Shown here in pieces: positions 35,950 to 44,274 of a DNA stretch of 64,000 bases. Source of the stretch: Sinorhizobium sp. A49 (GTDB taxonomy: Bacteria > Pseudomonadota > Alphaproteobacteria > Rhizobiales > Rhizobiaceae); NCBI RefSeq assembly GCF_002002725.1, contig NZ_MUNW01000054.1, positions 1 through 64,000 of the forward strand, read 5' to 3'. The stretch's first letter is position 1. Each line of letters begins with the position of its first letter. Under the pieces are notes generated by a model. It was not told the DNA's origin. It did no database searches and worked only from the letters and a program-made list of their open reading frames with translations. A program made the position numbers and the translations under genes.

Positions 35950-36785
35950 CAGGCTTTCTCCTCCAGCCATTCGGGTTGGCGGTCGAGCACGGCGAGCGGC
36001 GCACGGCCCCCGCCAATGCGCGGCTGGGCTGCCAACAGCCCACGTGTATAGGGATGTTCCGCCTTGTCGAGGTCGCGGGCGGCGAGTGTTTCGACAACCC
36101 GGCCGGCATACATGATGAGAACGCGGTCGCAGAAATTGCGCACCAGGTTCAGGTCGTGGCTGATCATGATGAGGCCGATGCCGCGGTCGCGCACGAGACC
36201 ATCGAGGATGTTCAGCACCTGCAGCCGGACGGTGACATCGAGCGCCGAGGTGGGTTCGTCGGCGATGACAAGGTCCGGATCGGCCAACAGCATCATGGCG
36301 ATCATCACACGCTGGCCCATGCCGCCGGATATTTCATGCGGGTATTGGTCATAGACCCGTTTCGGGTCACGAATCTTGACTGCCTCGAGCATAATGAGAG
36401 CCTTGTCACGGGACTCTGCCTTCGAGCACTTGAAGTGGCGCAGATAGGTCTCGGCAACCTGGTCGCCGACGCGCCGGATCGGGTTGAGCGAGAACTTGGG
36501 ATCCTGAAGGATCATCGACATGCGACGGCCGCGGACTTTCAGCATCTCCTTTTCGGAGAGCGTCAGCAGGTCTTGTTCTCCAAAACGCAGCGTGTCAGCC
36601 GTGATCGTGGCGCCGGGCAGAAGGCGGAGCAGCGCACGCCCGACTGTGGACTTGCCTGAACCGGATTCGCCGACGATGCCAAGCCGTTCGCGGCCGAGCG
36701 TGAAGGAGACCCCACGGACGGCTTCAGACGAAGCGCCGCCATAGCGAATACGCAGATTTTCGAGTTCGAGAATCGGCTTTTCCAT
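35949..36785 (-). CDS. ABC importer ATPase, DppD type
   Basis: A 278-residue ATPase: Walker [10 protein letters not shown] near 39-47, signature ISGGMGQRV, Walker B LVIADEPTSALDV, with the DppD-type tail HPYTRGLLAAQP. Signature Gln replaces the usual Arg at one position (GGMGQRV rather than GGMRQRV), a small variation. It is six bases downstream of the permease gene and overlaps the DppF-type gene. It energises import with its partner. Confidence 0.9.
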   Translation of the reverse strand: MEKPILELENLRIRYGGASSEAVRGVSFTLGRERLGIVGESGSGKSTVGRALLRLLPGATITADTLRFGEQDLLTLSEKEMLKVRGRRMSMILQDPKFSLNPIRRVGDQVAETYLRHFKCSKAESRDKALIMLEAVKIRDPKRVYDQYPHEISGGMGQRVMIAMMLLADPDLVIADEPTSALDVTVRLQVLNILDGLVRDRGIGLIMISHDLNLVRNFCDRVLIMYAGRVVETLAARDLDKAEHPYTRGLLAAQPRIGGGRAPLAVLDRQPEWLEEKA

Positions 36786-36790
36786 CAGGC

Positions 36791-37678
36791 TTACCTCCGG
36801 TTCATCTGCTTGGGATCGAGCGCATCGCGCAATCCATCGCCGAGCAGGTTGAATGCAAGGCTTACTGTCAGGATCGAGATGCCCGGGAAGGTGACAAGCC
36901 ACCAACTGTCCAGCATGTAGCGGCGACCCGTCGCGATCATCGCGCCCCATTCGGGCAGCGGCGGCTGGGCGCCGAGACCGAGGAACCCGAGACCGGCGGC
37001 CGTGAGGATGACGGTTGCCATGTTGAGCGTCAGCCGGATGAGGACCGAAGGCAGGCACATGGGCATGATCGACTTGAAGATGATGCGCGCGGGCGATGCC
37101 CCCTGCAGCCTTGCGGCGGAGATATAGTCGGCCTTGCGGAAGGTCATTGCCTCGGCGCGGGCAAGCCGTGCGATCGGCGGCCAGGAGGTAAGCGCGATGG
37201 CGACGATGGCGTTGTTGAGGCTTGGCCCCAGCGCGGCGACGAAGGCGAGCGACAGAATGAGGCTCGGAAACGACAGGAAAATGTCGGTGATGCGCATCAT
37301 CACCGTATCGACCTTGCCGCCGAGATAGCCTGCGGTGGTGCCGATGATGAGGCCGATGGGGCCGACGACAATCGACACCAGGAAGATGATCGTCAGCGTG
37401 ATGCGCGCGCCCCAGACAAGGCGGCTGAAGATGTCGCGGCCAAGCTCGTCGGTTCCGAAGAGGTGCCCATTGCCCGGCGCCTGCAGCGTCAGGGCGAGGT
37501 CCTGCGCATAGGGCTCATGGGTGGCGATCAGCGGCGCGAAGGCGGCGACCAGGACGAGCAGCGTCAGCACGGCAAGGCCGAAGGCTGATGTCGGGCTCTT
37601 CAGGAGGAACAGTACGATGTTTTTCAGCGCAAGAATCGGAGCCGGCAGACGGAAGGTGGTTTCGGTGCTTGTCGACAT
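36791..37678 (-). CDS. ABC importer permease, DppC type
   Basis: A 295-residue permease with an N-terminal helix (AFGLAVLTLLVLVAAFAPLI), the FGTDELGRDIFSRLVWGAR motif and the EAA loop (DYISAARLQGASPARIIFKS). The start ATG shares one base with the stop of the DppB-type gene (TGATG). It forms the channel of the importer whose binding protein is encoded convergently at 32.7 kb. Confidence 0.9.
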   Translation of the reverse strand: MSTSTETTFRLPAPILALKNIVLFLLKSPTSAFGLAVLTLLVLVAAFAPLIATHEPYAQDLALTLQAPGNGHLFGTDELGRDIFSRLVWGARITLTIIFLVSIVVGPIGLIIGTTAGYLGGKVDTVMMRITDIFLSFPSLILSLAFVAALGPSLNNAIVAIALTSWPPIARLARAEAMTFRKADYISAARLQGASPARIIFKSIMPMCLPSVLIRLTLNMATVILTAAGLGFLGLGAQPPLPEWGAMIATGRRYMLDSWWLVTFPGISILTVSLAFNLLGDGLRDALDPKQMNRR

Positions 37679-38700
37679 CAGCGTGTCCTCGGGTCGAAGA
37701 TGCGGTATAGAACATCGGACAGAAGATTGAGCCCGATGAAGATGACGCCGACGATCAGCACGCAGGTCATGACGGCATTCATATCGCCGGTGATGAGATT
37801 GTTGGTGAGGTATTGGCCAAACCCCGGCCATGCAAAAACCGTCTCGATCAACACGGCGCCTTCGAGCAGCGAACCGTAGGCGAGCGCGATGATCGTGACG
37901 AGCTGGACGCGAATGTTGATGAAGGCGTGTTGCCATATGGTCTGATTGCGCGAAAGTCCCTTCACTCTGGCCGTCGTCACATACTCCTGGCCGAGCTGGT
38001 CGAGCATGAAGCTGCGGGTCATGCGGGTGATGTAGGCGGAAGACGAGTAGCCGAGCAGGGTTGCCGGCAGAATGATATGGTTCACCGCCGACCAGAACAC
38101 ATCCATTTCGCCGGCAATCAAGCTGTCGATCAGGAGGAAGCCGGTGCGCTCATCGACGAGGCCGATATAGAACTGGTCCATCCGCCCGCTGCCGCCGACC
38201 AATCCAAAATGGGCATAGAAGACGATAAGAGCGATCATGCCCGTCCAGAAAATCGGCATGGAATGCCCGAAGAGACTGAAGACGCGCACGACATGGTCGG
38301 GCCAACGGTCCTTGTTGACGGCTGCGAACACGCCAAGTGGTACGCCGAGCCCCGCTCCGATGAGAATGGCGAAGGTGGCGAGTTCGATGGTCGCCGGCAT
38401 GACATGCAGGATATCCTGGATGACGGGTTGGCCGGTACGGATCGAAGTGCCGAAGTTGCCGGTGAAGACGTCGCGGAGGTAATAGAAGAACTGTTCCCAA
38501 AGCGGGCGGTCGAGACCGAGCGAGCGATACACCTGTTCATAGGTCTCACGGGTCGCATCTTCGCCAATGATGGCGCGGACAGGATCGGCGGGCATCAGCC
38601 GGCCGATGAAGAAGGTCAGGAGAAGCAGGCCGAGCAGCGTGACCGCAATGGTCCCGATCTGCCCGGCCGCGCCATAGAAGCGTATGCGACGGTGTGACAT
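37678..38700 (-). CDS. ABC importer permease, DppB type
   Basis: A 340-residue permease: N-terminal helix with TLLGLLLLTFFIGRLMPADPVR, long periplasmic segment and the EAA loop (EYVTTARVKGLSRNQTIWQH), ending FDPRTR. The start ATG at 38700 has GGAGGA four bases before it; a Met six codons earlier has no such site. First gene of the minus-strand transport unit, with a FadR-type operator 51 bases upstream of its start. Confidence 0.9.
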   Translation of the reverse strand: MSHRRIRFYGAAGQIGTIAVTLLGLLLLTFFIGRLMPADPVRAIIGEDATRETYEQVYRSLGLDRPLWEQFFYYLRDVFTGNFGTSIRTGQPVIQDILHVMPATIELATFAILIGAGLGVPLGVFAAVNKDRWPDHVVRVFSLFGHSMPIFWTGMIALIVFYAHFGLVGGSGRMDQFYIGLVDERTGFLLIDSLIAGEMDVFWSAVNHIILPATLLGYSSSAYITRMTRSFMLDQLGQEYVTTARVKGLSRNQTIWQHAFINIRVQLVTIIALAYGSLLEGAVLIETVFAWPGFGQYLTNNLITGDMNAVMTCVLIVGVIFIGLNLLSDVLYRIFDPRTR

Positions 38701-38750
38701 GATTCCTCCGTTTGTCATTCGCCAGACGGTGCGGCGGTACAGGCTCCTAT

Positions 38751-38765
38751 CCTGTATGACAACTT
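38751..38765 (-). promoter_or_regulatory. FadR-type operator upstream of the permease operon
   Basis: CCTGTATGACAACTT contains TGT-ATG-ACAA, nearly the full palindrome seen at the other uronate promoters. Read on the minus strand it lies between a TTGACA (38794-38799 on the plus strand as TGTCAA) and the gene. Probable binding site of a local GntR protein. Confidence 0.55.
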
Positions 38766-38809
38766 AACGAAATCTGTCACAGGCTGTTTGTGCTGTCAAG
38801 CCAATCCAG

Positions 38810-39124
38810 TCAAAGGAAGTCGTCGCGTCTCGGTGTGAAGCAGTCGATAAGCTCTCCCGCCTCCAGGCATTGGCAGCCGTGCTCGGTGTCTCCGGGGATG
38901 ACGAGACTGTCGCCAGCTTTCAACTCGTGGGCTTCTCCGCCGCGGAAAAAGCGAAAGCGGCCACGTGCGACATAGGTCGATTGCACGTGCGGATGACGAT
39001 GTAGCCTGCCTTCGGCGCCGCTTTCGAAGCGGAAGGACACGACCATGATCTCTGGTGAGTGGGAAAGCACCTGGCGGGTGATGCCGGTGTCAGTTGGGGT
39101 AATGGGAAAGGCGGGAAGGGTCAT
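38810..39124 (-). CDS. kdgF: KdgF-like cupin, unsaturated uronate linearising enzyme
   Basis: A 104-residue single-domain cupin closely matching KdgF, which converts 4,5-unsaturated galacturonate to the linear 5-keto-4-deoxyuronate. Likely metal ligands are H44, H46, Q48 or nearby (RLHRHPHVQSTYVARG) and H82 (GDTEHG). The end reads CLEAGELIDCFTPRRDDFL as in KdgF. I begin at ATG 39124 (preceding codons lie in the operator region). Its product feeds KduI, encoded at 43.4 kb. Two FadR-type operators lie just upstream. Confidence 0.85.
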   Translation of the reverse strand: MTLPAFPITPTDTGITRQVLSHSPEIMVVSFRFESGAEGRLHRHPHVQSTYVARGRFRFFRGGEAHELKAGDSLVIPGDTEHGCQCLEAGELIDCFTPRRDDFL

Positions 39125-39137
39125 GGATGCCTCGTTG

Positions 39138-39188
39138 ATGGTGTATGACACCATTAGCATACATGTACTGGCATCTGTATGACAAGCT
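39138..39188 (-). promoter_or_regulatory. Two FadR-type operators upstream of kdgF
   Basis: ATGGTGT-ATG-ACACCAT (39138-39154) is a perfect 7-bp inverted repeat with a 3-base spacer, and ATCTGTATGACAAGCT (39173-39188) is a second copy of the TGT-ATG-ACA core. The second overlaps the stop codon of the upstream GntR gene, so kdgF probably has its own regulated promoter. Confidence 0.65.
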
Positions 39189-39936
39189 ACGACAGGTTAA
39201 TATCTTCCGGGGACAGGGTGCGGGAGCGAAGCAGGAACTTGTAGCGATCGAGGCTGCCGCGAAGATGGGCGCGCATGCGCTCGCGCGCTGTTTCCGCGTT
39301 GCCTTCGATGATGGCGTCGACGATCAGACCGTGTTCCTCCTGAAGATGGAGGTTGTAGTCCTTCGGGCGCGAGCCGGGGGCGGAGCCCTGCAGTTCGCCG
39401 CGCGGGATGATGCCGGATCGGATCAGCTGGAGAAATTCCGGGAAACGGCGATTTTGAGTGGCCTCGGCGATGGCGAGATGCAGTTCGAAATCCGCGTCCC
39501 GTGTAGGGCTTCCTGTCGCCAGGCATTCGCCAACGTGATGGTGGGCCTCCAGAATCGCTTCAATCTGTGCGGCGGAACGGCGCGATGCCGCAAGTCCTGC
39601 CGATTCGACCTCGAAGACCGTCCTGAGTTCCAGAAGCTCGATCACCGAAGAAATCCGTTCGGTGGTCAGATCCTTGAATGGCTGTTTCTTGCCCTCTGAG
39701 GTCTCGAGCGCGAAGATGCCCGCACCCTTGCGTGCCTCCACCAGGCCGTCGGCTCGCAGAATGGCGATCGCCTCACGGACCACGGTACGGCTGACGGAGT
39801 ACTCGCGGGTCAGCGCGCTTTCGCTCGGAAGCCGGTCGCCTGGTTTGAATACGCCATCGGTCAGCTCGCGACGCAGGTCGGTGCTGATCTTCGCAGCCAG
39901 CGACGTGCCTCTGGCGTGATTGTTCTCGGCTTCCAT
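39187..39936 (-). CDS. GntR-family regulator, FadR subfamily (copy 1)
   Basis: A 249-residue regulator. N-terminal winged helix-turn-helix (DRLPSESALTREYSVSRTVV, REAIAILRADGLVEARKGAG) and an all-helical FCD ligand domain with likely metal-binding D/H residues (DADFELHLAIAEAT, EEHGLIVDAI, RMRAHLRGSL). Similar proteins sense uronates or aldarates. I choose ATG 39936 with AGGTGA seven bases before; an ATG at 39969 lacks a binding site. A second paralogue follows upstream. One or both probably bind the TTGT-ATG-ACAA palindromes. Confidence 0.87.
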   Translation of the reverse strand: MEAENNHARGTSLAAKISTDLRRELTDGVFKPGDRLPSESALTREYSVSRTVVREAIAILRADGLVEARKGAGIFALETSEGKKQPFKDLTTERISSVIELLELRTVFEVESAGLAASRRSAAQIEAILEAHHHVGECLATGSPTRDADFELHLAIAEATQNRRFPEFLQLIRSGIIPRGELQGSAPGSRPKDYNLHLQEEHGLIVDAIIEGNAETARERMRAHLRGSLDRYKFLLRSRTLSPEDINLS

Positions 39937-40019
39937 TTCTGCTTCACCTGCATTGAACCTGTCTGGCATGTTATCGGTTATCTGTCCGAATGCAAGGGTG
40001 GGCTGTTTTAACCTGTACT

Positions 40020-40757
40020 CTAGCGCGATGTTCGCAGTATGGCGCGATAGCGCGCCTGGCTATTCTTTAGGTGGGTGCGCATGGCGGCGCGAGCTGCCGT
40101 TTCGTCGCCATTCTGTATGGCGACGAGGATCGCTTCATGTTCCTCCGAGAGCCGCTCGATGTCGGCGGGGGGGAGGGCGGCCTCCTCGCCGCTCTCGGTC
40201 ACCGCGCGGCGGGGAATGAGCGTCGGGCCGAGCATCTGCAAGAATTCGCCGAAGCGCGGATTGTTGGTCGCCTGGGCAATCGCGATATGAAAGGCGAAAT
40301 CGGCCTCAGCGCTCGGTCGGCCTTTGGCCGAACTCGTGCGGAACGCGTCGAGAGCTTCGATGATCTTTTCTTCCTGACCCGGCGAGCGACGCAGCGCGGC
40401 AAGGCCCGCCGCATCGCCCTCAACCGCCGTTCGAAGTTCGAGCATTTCGATCAGCGACGACACGCGGGCAAGGTCGACATTCTGAAACGGACGGCGCTCG
40501 GTCAAGGCGGGATCGAGAACAAAGACACCCGCGCCCTGGCGCGGCTCCACCAGCCCATCGGAACGAAGTGCGGCGATCGCCTCGCGCACCACCGTGCGGC
40601 TCACGCCGAAGTCCTGCGTCAGCTGTGCTTCCGAGGGAAGTCGGTCGCCGGGCTTGTGGTCCCCCTTGGCAATGCGCGCACGAAGCGCATCGGCAACCTT
40701 TACCACCAGCGTCGTGGCCTGCTGGGGAGCCGTATCTTGTGCGGTTGCTTTTGTCAT
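40020..40757 (-). CDS. GntR-family regulator, FadR subfamily (copy 2)
   Basis: A 245-residue paralogue of the next regulator, sharing PGDRLPSEAQLTQDFGVSRT, VVREAIAALRSDGLVEPRQGAG and the FCD helices (EADFAFHIAIAQATNNPRFG, EEHEAILVAIQNGD). The start is uncertain: ATG 40757 is used, with other in-frame Met codons at 40769 and further upstream, none with a strong binding site. It lies between the semialdehyde dehydrogenase gene and copy 1, all on the minus strand. Confidence 0.85.
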   Translation of the reverse strand: MTKATAQDTAPQQATTLVVKVADALRARIAKGDHKPGDRLPSEAQLTQDFGVSRTVVREAIAALRSDGLVEPRQGAGVFVLDPALTERRPFQNVDLARVSSLIEMLELRTAVEGDAAGLAALRRSPGQEEKIIEALDAFRTSSAKGRPSAEADFAFHIAIAQATNNPRFGEFLQMLGPTLIPRRAVTESGEEAALPPADIERLSEEHEAILVAIQNGDETAARAAMRTHLKNSQARYRAILRTSR

Positions 40758-40808
40758 GCACTGAGCCATTCGGTGAGTGAGGCGGTCATCCGCTCTTGAT
40801 GGTGGATA

Positions 40809-40829
40809 CGCCATTGCCGGGCAATGGCG
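40809..40829 (-). terminator. Hairpin after the semialdehyde dehydrogenase gene
   Basis: CGCCATTGC (40809-40817) pairs perfectly with GCAATGGCG (40821-40829) across a 3-base loop, 11 bases after the dehydrogenase stop. No T run follows, so it may only partly separate the udh operon from the regulator genes. Confidence 0.4.
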
Positions 40830-40839
40830 CAATCCATTG

Positions 40840-42357
40840 CTAGATCGATTTCAGGTCCTCACATAACAGCACCTCCGGAATGTTCTGGTAGGAGACCGGC
40901 CTGAGGAACCTTCGGATCGAGAGCGTCCCGACGGACGTCGCGCCGAAGTTGGTAGAGGCGGGATAAGGGCCGCCATGGACCATGGCGTCGCAGACTTCGA
41001 CGCCGGTCGGATAACCATTTGCCAGGACGCGACCTGCCTTGCGCTCAAGGATCGGCAGCAGCCTGCGCGCCAACTGCGTGTCGGCTTCATCGAGATGCAG
41101 CGTGGCGGTGAGCTGACCCACGAAGCTTTTCGCGACGGCGACCATTTCCTCGTTCGTCTCGACCGTGACGATCAAGCCGAGCGGACCGAATACCTCTTCG
41201 GCAAGCACGTGGTTAGAGAGCCAGTCCTTGGCGGAAACGCGGAAGAGGTAGGGCGTGGCGTTGCGCAGATCACAGGCGGTGGTCAGGACCTCGCGCACGC
41301 CTGCGCCCACAGCGATGCGCACGCTTCCCTCGCGATAGGCCTTCGCCATACCGTCTGTCAGCATGACCTGGGGGCCAACCTCGGCAAGCACGGTGCGGGT
41401 CGCCTCGGCGAATGCGTCCGCTTGGTCGGAAAGGATCACGGCGATGCCGGGATTGGTGCAGAACTGGCCGGCCCCCATGGTCAGTGAGTTCGCCCATCCC
41501 CTTGCGATCTGAGGCCCTCGGGCCTTCGCCGCTTCCGGCAAGATGAACATCGGGTTCACCGAACCGAGTTCGCCGAAGAAGGGAATGGGTTCGGGGCGTG
41601 AAACGCAGAGATCGAAGAGTGCGCGACCGCCAACAAGCGAGCCGGTAAAGCCGACCGCCTTGATGAGTGGGTGTGTGACGAGCGCCGTGCCGACGTCGCG
41701 GCGGCCGCCCTGGATCAGCGAGAATACGCCTGGATGGATCCCGCTTTTCCGGATGGCGGCCTCTGCGGCCTCGGCCACGATCTCGCTGGTGCCGGGGTGG
41801 GCGGAGTGCCCCTTGACGACGACCGGGCAGCCGGCGGCAAGCGCCGAGGCGGTGTCGCCGCCCATGGTCGAAAAGGCGAGCGGAAAGTTAGACGCGCCGA
41901 AGACGGCGACGGGACCGATGGGGCGCTGCAGGAGGCGAATATCGGGCCGGTGCAGGGGTGTGCGGTTCGGTAGTGCCTCGTCATGGCGCCGGTCGAGGTA
42001 TTCGCCCTTGCGTATGTGGGAGGCAAACAGGCGCAATTGCCCCGTCGTTCGGCCGCGCTCGCCCTCCAGGCGGGCCGCGGGCAGGCCCGTCTCCGAAGTG
42101 CCGATCTCGGTAATTTGGTCGCCGCGGACGTCGATCTCCTCGGCAATGGCGTCGAGGAAGGCGGCGCGTGTCTCGCGTGAAGAATAGCCGTATGACCAGA
42201 AGGCTTCTTCGGCGGCCTCGGCGGCCTTGTTCACCAGATCGACCGTACCGACGGAAAATTCGAAGGCATCGCCGTGGGAAGGCTCGCTGCGGAACGTGGG
42301 CTGCGTAGCGAGCCATTCGCCCGCAACTAGATGTTTGCCATGCGGCACATAGGTCAT
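40840..42357 (-). CDS. 2-oxoglutarate semialdehyde dehydrogenase (NADP+ type)
   Basis: A 505-residue aldehyde dehydrogenase of the 2-ketoglutaric semialdehyde dehydrogenase type. The cofactor region includes VFGASNFPLAFS (N157) and VKGHSAHPG; catalytic Glu263 (FFGELGSVNP) and Cys300 (GAGQFCTNPG) are present. It oxidises 2,5-dioxopentanoate, the product of KdgD, to 2-oxoglutarate. GGAG lies eight bases before the ATG, inside the end of udh, three bases after its stop, so the two genes are co-transcribed. Confidence 0.88.
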   Translation of the reverse strand: MTYVPHGKHLVAGEWLATQPTFRSEPSHGDAFEFSVGTVDLVNKAAEAAEEAFWSYGYSSRETRAAFLDAIAEEIDVRGDQITEIGTSETGLPAARLEGERGRTTGQLRLFASHIRKGEYLDRRHDEALPNRTPLHRPDIRLLQRPIGPVAVFGASNFPLAFSTMGGDTASALAAGCPVVVKGHSAHPGTSEIVAEAAEAAIRKSGIHPGVFSLIQGGRRDVGTALVTHPLIKAVGFTGSLVGGRALFDLCVSRPEPIPFFGELGSVNPMFILPEAAKARGPQIARGWANSLTMGAGQFCTNPGIAVILSDQADAFAEATRTVLAEVGPQVMLTDGMAKAYREGSVRIAVGAGVREVLTTACDLRNATPYLFRVSAKDWLSNHVLAEEVFGPLGLIVTVETNEEMVAVAKSFVGQLTATLHLDEADTQLARRLLPILERKAGRVLANGYPTGVEVCDAMVHGGPYPASTNFGATSVGTLSIRRFLRPVSYQNIPEVLLCEDLKSI

Positions 42358-42360
42358 TCT

Positions 42361-43155
42361 TTACTCCTTGAAGATCGGATTATCGACGAAGCCGCCGCCC
42401 TGGAAGCGGACCATCGGGTCGCTCGACGCGGGTTTCGGGGTGTGGGTTGCGATGCGCGCGCGGTAGGGTTCGGCATTCTCCTTGGGCTTCCAGCCCAGCC
42501 AGCCGAGATGCGAGTTGTCCCACCAGCCGGCGTCGTTGGCGGAGCTGCCCCAGATGACCGGGCAACCAAGCGTCGGCGCGCGGAAGATGGCCTTGACCAT
42601 CGCGGCGAAATCGTCATGGGAAAGCCAGGTCGACAACATGCGGTAATTGATAGGTTCCGGCGCGCAGGAGCCGATGCGCACCAGCGCCGTCTCCTGCCCG
42701 AACTTGTCGAAATACATGCGGGCCAGCGCCTCGCCAAAGCATTTCGAAACACCATAGAGCCCGTCCGGGCGAAAGGGCGCGTCCGGCCCGAGGCGCTCGG
42801 TCTGTGGGTAGTAGCCGATGGTGTGATTGGAACTGGCAAAGACGATGCGCGGTCGGCCGTGGGCGCGGGCAGCCTCATAGAGATTGTAAAGACCGACGAT
42901 GTTGCCGCCGACAATCTGGTTGAACGGCCGCTCGACGGAAACGCCGCCGAGGTGGACAATGCCGTCGCAACCGGAGACCATCTCATGCACTGCGGCCGCA
43001 TCGGACAGGTCGCAGGCCATGGTCTCCTCATTCTGCTCAGGATGATCCAGAGGTGCAAGATCTGCGAGGCGAATGGTTTTGGCGAGCGGTGCAAGGCGTT
43101 TGCGCATCACCTGGCCGAGCTGGCCGGCCGCGCCGGTGATCAATAGGCGTCTCAA
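42361..43155 (-). CDS. udh: NAD-dependent uronate dehydrogenase
   Basis: A 264-residue short-chain dehydrogenase closely resembling Agrobacterium Udh, which oxidises D-galacturonate or D-glucuronate to the aldaro-lactone. Nucleotide motif GAAGQLG (8-14), SSNH (109-112), catalytic Y134-x3-K138 (YGVSK) and the characteristic ANDAGWWDNSHLGWLGWKP and FQGGGFVDNPIFK end. The start is TTG at 43155 with AGGA seven bases upstream. First step of the oxidative pathway completed by Gci, KdgD and the dehydrogenase downstream. Confidence 0.93.
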   Translation of the reverse strand: MRRLLITGAAGQLGQVMRKRLAPLAKTIRLADLAPLDHPEQNEETMACDLSDAAAVHEMVSGCDGIVHLGGVSVERPFNQIVGGNIVGLYNLYEAARAHGRPRIVFASSNHTIGYYPQTERLGPDAPFRPDGLYGVSKCFGEALARMYFDKFGQETALVRIGSCAPEPINYRMLSTWLSHDDFAAMVKAIFRAPTLGCPVIWGSSANDAGWWDNSHLGWLGWKPKENAEPYRARIATHTPKPASSDPMVRFQGGGFVDNPIFKE

Positions 43156-43202
43156 TTCCGATTTCCTTTTATAAATCGCGGCACTGCCCAGTGCATGCAT
43201 GC

Positions 43203-43311
43203 GCCGATGTCAGGCGACATCGGCCGCAGGAAAAACGCTGCTGCGCGCTCCGACCTGATCGCGGTGAAGAGCGGTTGATCCTGATGAAGCGTCGGCCTTC
43301 CAGCCGACGCT
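43203..43311. other. Two stem-loops in the udh-kduI divergent region
   Basis: GCCGATGTC/GACATCGGC (43203-43211, 43216-43224) and AGCGTCGGC/GCCGACGCT (43288-43296, 43303-43311) are perfect 9-bp stems with loops of four and six bases. No T runs follow. They could shape the long leader of udh or form part of a small RNA. Confidence 0.4.
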
Positions 43312-43373
43312 CCGCGCCCAAAGGTCCCATGATCGCCTGACCCCGAACATTTTCGCGTCGCTCCAGCGGGCAT

Positions 43374-43423
43374 CTTGACCTCGACAAACATATCATACAA
43401 TAACGGTAACATATATGATATGT
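43374..43423 (+). promoter_or_regulatory. kduI promoter with two FadR-type operators
   Basis: CTTGAC (43374-43379) and TACAAT (43396-43401), 16 bases apart, form a good promoter. TATCATACAA (43391-43400; TTGTATGATA on the other strand) overlaps the -10, and ACATAT-ATG-ATATGT (43409-43423) is a perfect 6-bp inverted repeat just downstream. Binding would block transcription of kduI-kduD. Confidence 0.65.
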
Positions 43424-43449
43424 AGTCCACAACATGATGGAGGAAATTA

Positions 43450-44274
43450 ATGCTGACCGTTGAAACAAGGCAGGCCGTCAATCCGGAATACGCCAAGACG
43501 CTCGATACCTCGGGGCTTCGCAAGCATTTCTTGGCGCAGGAGATGTTTAAAACCGGAGAGATCCGGCTGATCTACACCCACTATGACCGTTTCGTGATCG
43601 GGGGGGCGGTGCCCGGCGAGAAGCCGTTGACGCTGAACAAGGTGGAGGAAACAAAGACCCCGTCATTCCTCGATCGCCGTGAAATGGGCATCGTCAATAT
43701 CGGCGAGACTGGAGCCGTGACGGCGGGCGGGCATGCCTACACCTTGAACCGTGGCGACGTCCTCTATCTGGGCGCCGGTTCGGGTGCCGTGACCTTTTCC
43801 GGCGGTGGCCGGTTCTACATCACGTCCTGCCCCGCGCATCGCAGCCTGCCGGCACGCCTCATCACTGCTTCCGAAAGCAAGGAAGTGAAAATGGGCGCGT
43901 CGGAAACCTCCAACAAGCGCACCATCAACCAGTTCATCCACCCGCTTGTGATGGAGAGTTGCCAGCTGGTTCTCGGTTACACGACGCTTGAGGACGGCTC
44001 CGTCTGGAACACCATTCCCTCGCATATCCATGACCGCCGCATGGAGGCCTACCTCTATTTCGGCATGGACGAAAAGTCACGGGTGCTCCACCTGATGGGT
44101 GAGCCCCAGGAGACGCGTCACCTGTTCATCTCGAACGAGGAGGGTGCGCTTTCTCCGCCCTGGTCCATCCATTCCGGCGCGGGTATCGGCTCGTACACGT
44201 TCATCTGGGCCATGGCCGGAGACAATGTCGACTACACCGACATGGACTTCATTCAGCCGAAGGATCTCAAATGA
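43450..44274 (+). CDS. kduI: 5-dehydro-4-deoxy-D-glucuronate isomerase
   Basis: A 274-residue double cupin that isomerises 5-keto-4-deoxyuronate to 2,5-diketo-3-deoxygluconate. The zinc ligands are visible: H192, H194 and E199 (PSHIHDRRMEAY) and H241 (WSIHSGAG). N-terminal TRQAVNPEYAKTLDTSGLR is typical. GGAGG lies six to seven bases before the ATG. It takes the product of KdgF and passes its own to KduD, whose start overlaps its stop by four bases. Confidence 0.95.
   Translation: MLTVETRQAVNPEYAKTLDTSGLRKHFLAQEMFKTGEIRLIYTHYDRFVIGGAVPGEKPLTLNKVEETKTPSFLDRREMGIVNIGETGAVTAGGHAYTLNRGDVLYLGAGSGAVTFSGGGRFYITSCPAHRSLPARLITASESKEVKMGASETSNKRTINQFIHPLVMESCQLVLGYTTLEDGSVWNTIPSHIHDRRMEAYLYFGMDEKSRVLHLMGEPQETRHLFISNEEGALSPPWSIHSGAGIGSYTFIWAMAGDNVDYTDMDFIQPKDLK

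Noticed and set aside
39961-39985. GTTATCGGTTATC upstream of GntR copy 1 as another FadR-type operator
   Set aside because: It is a direct repeat of GTTATC, not the TTGT-ATG-ACAA palindrome.
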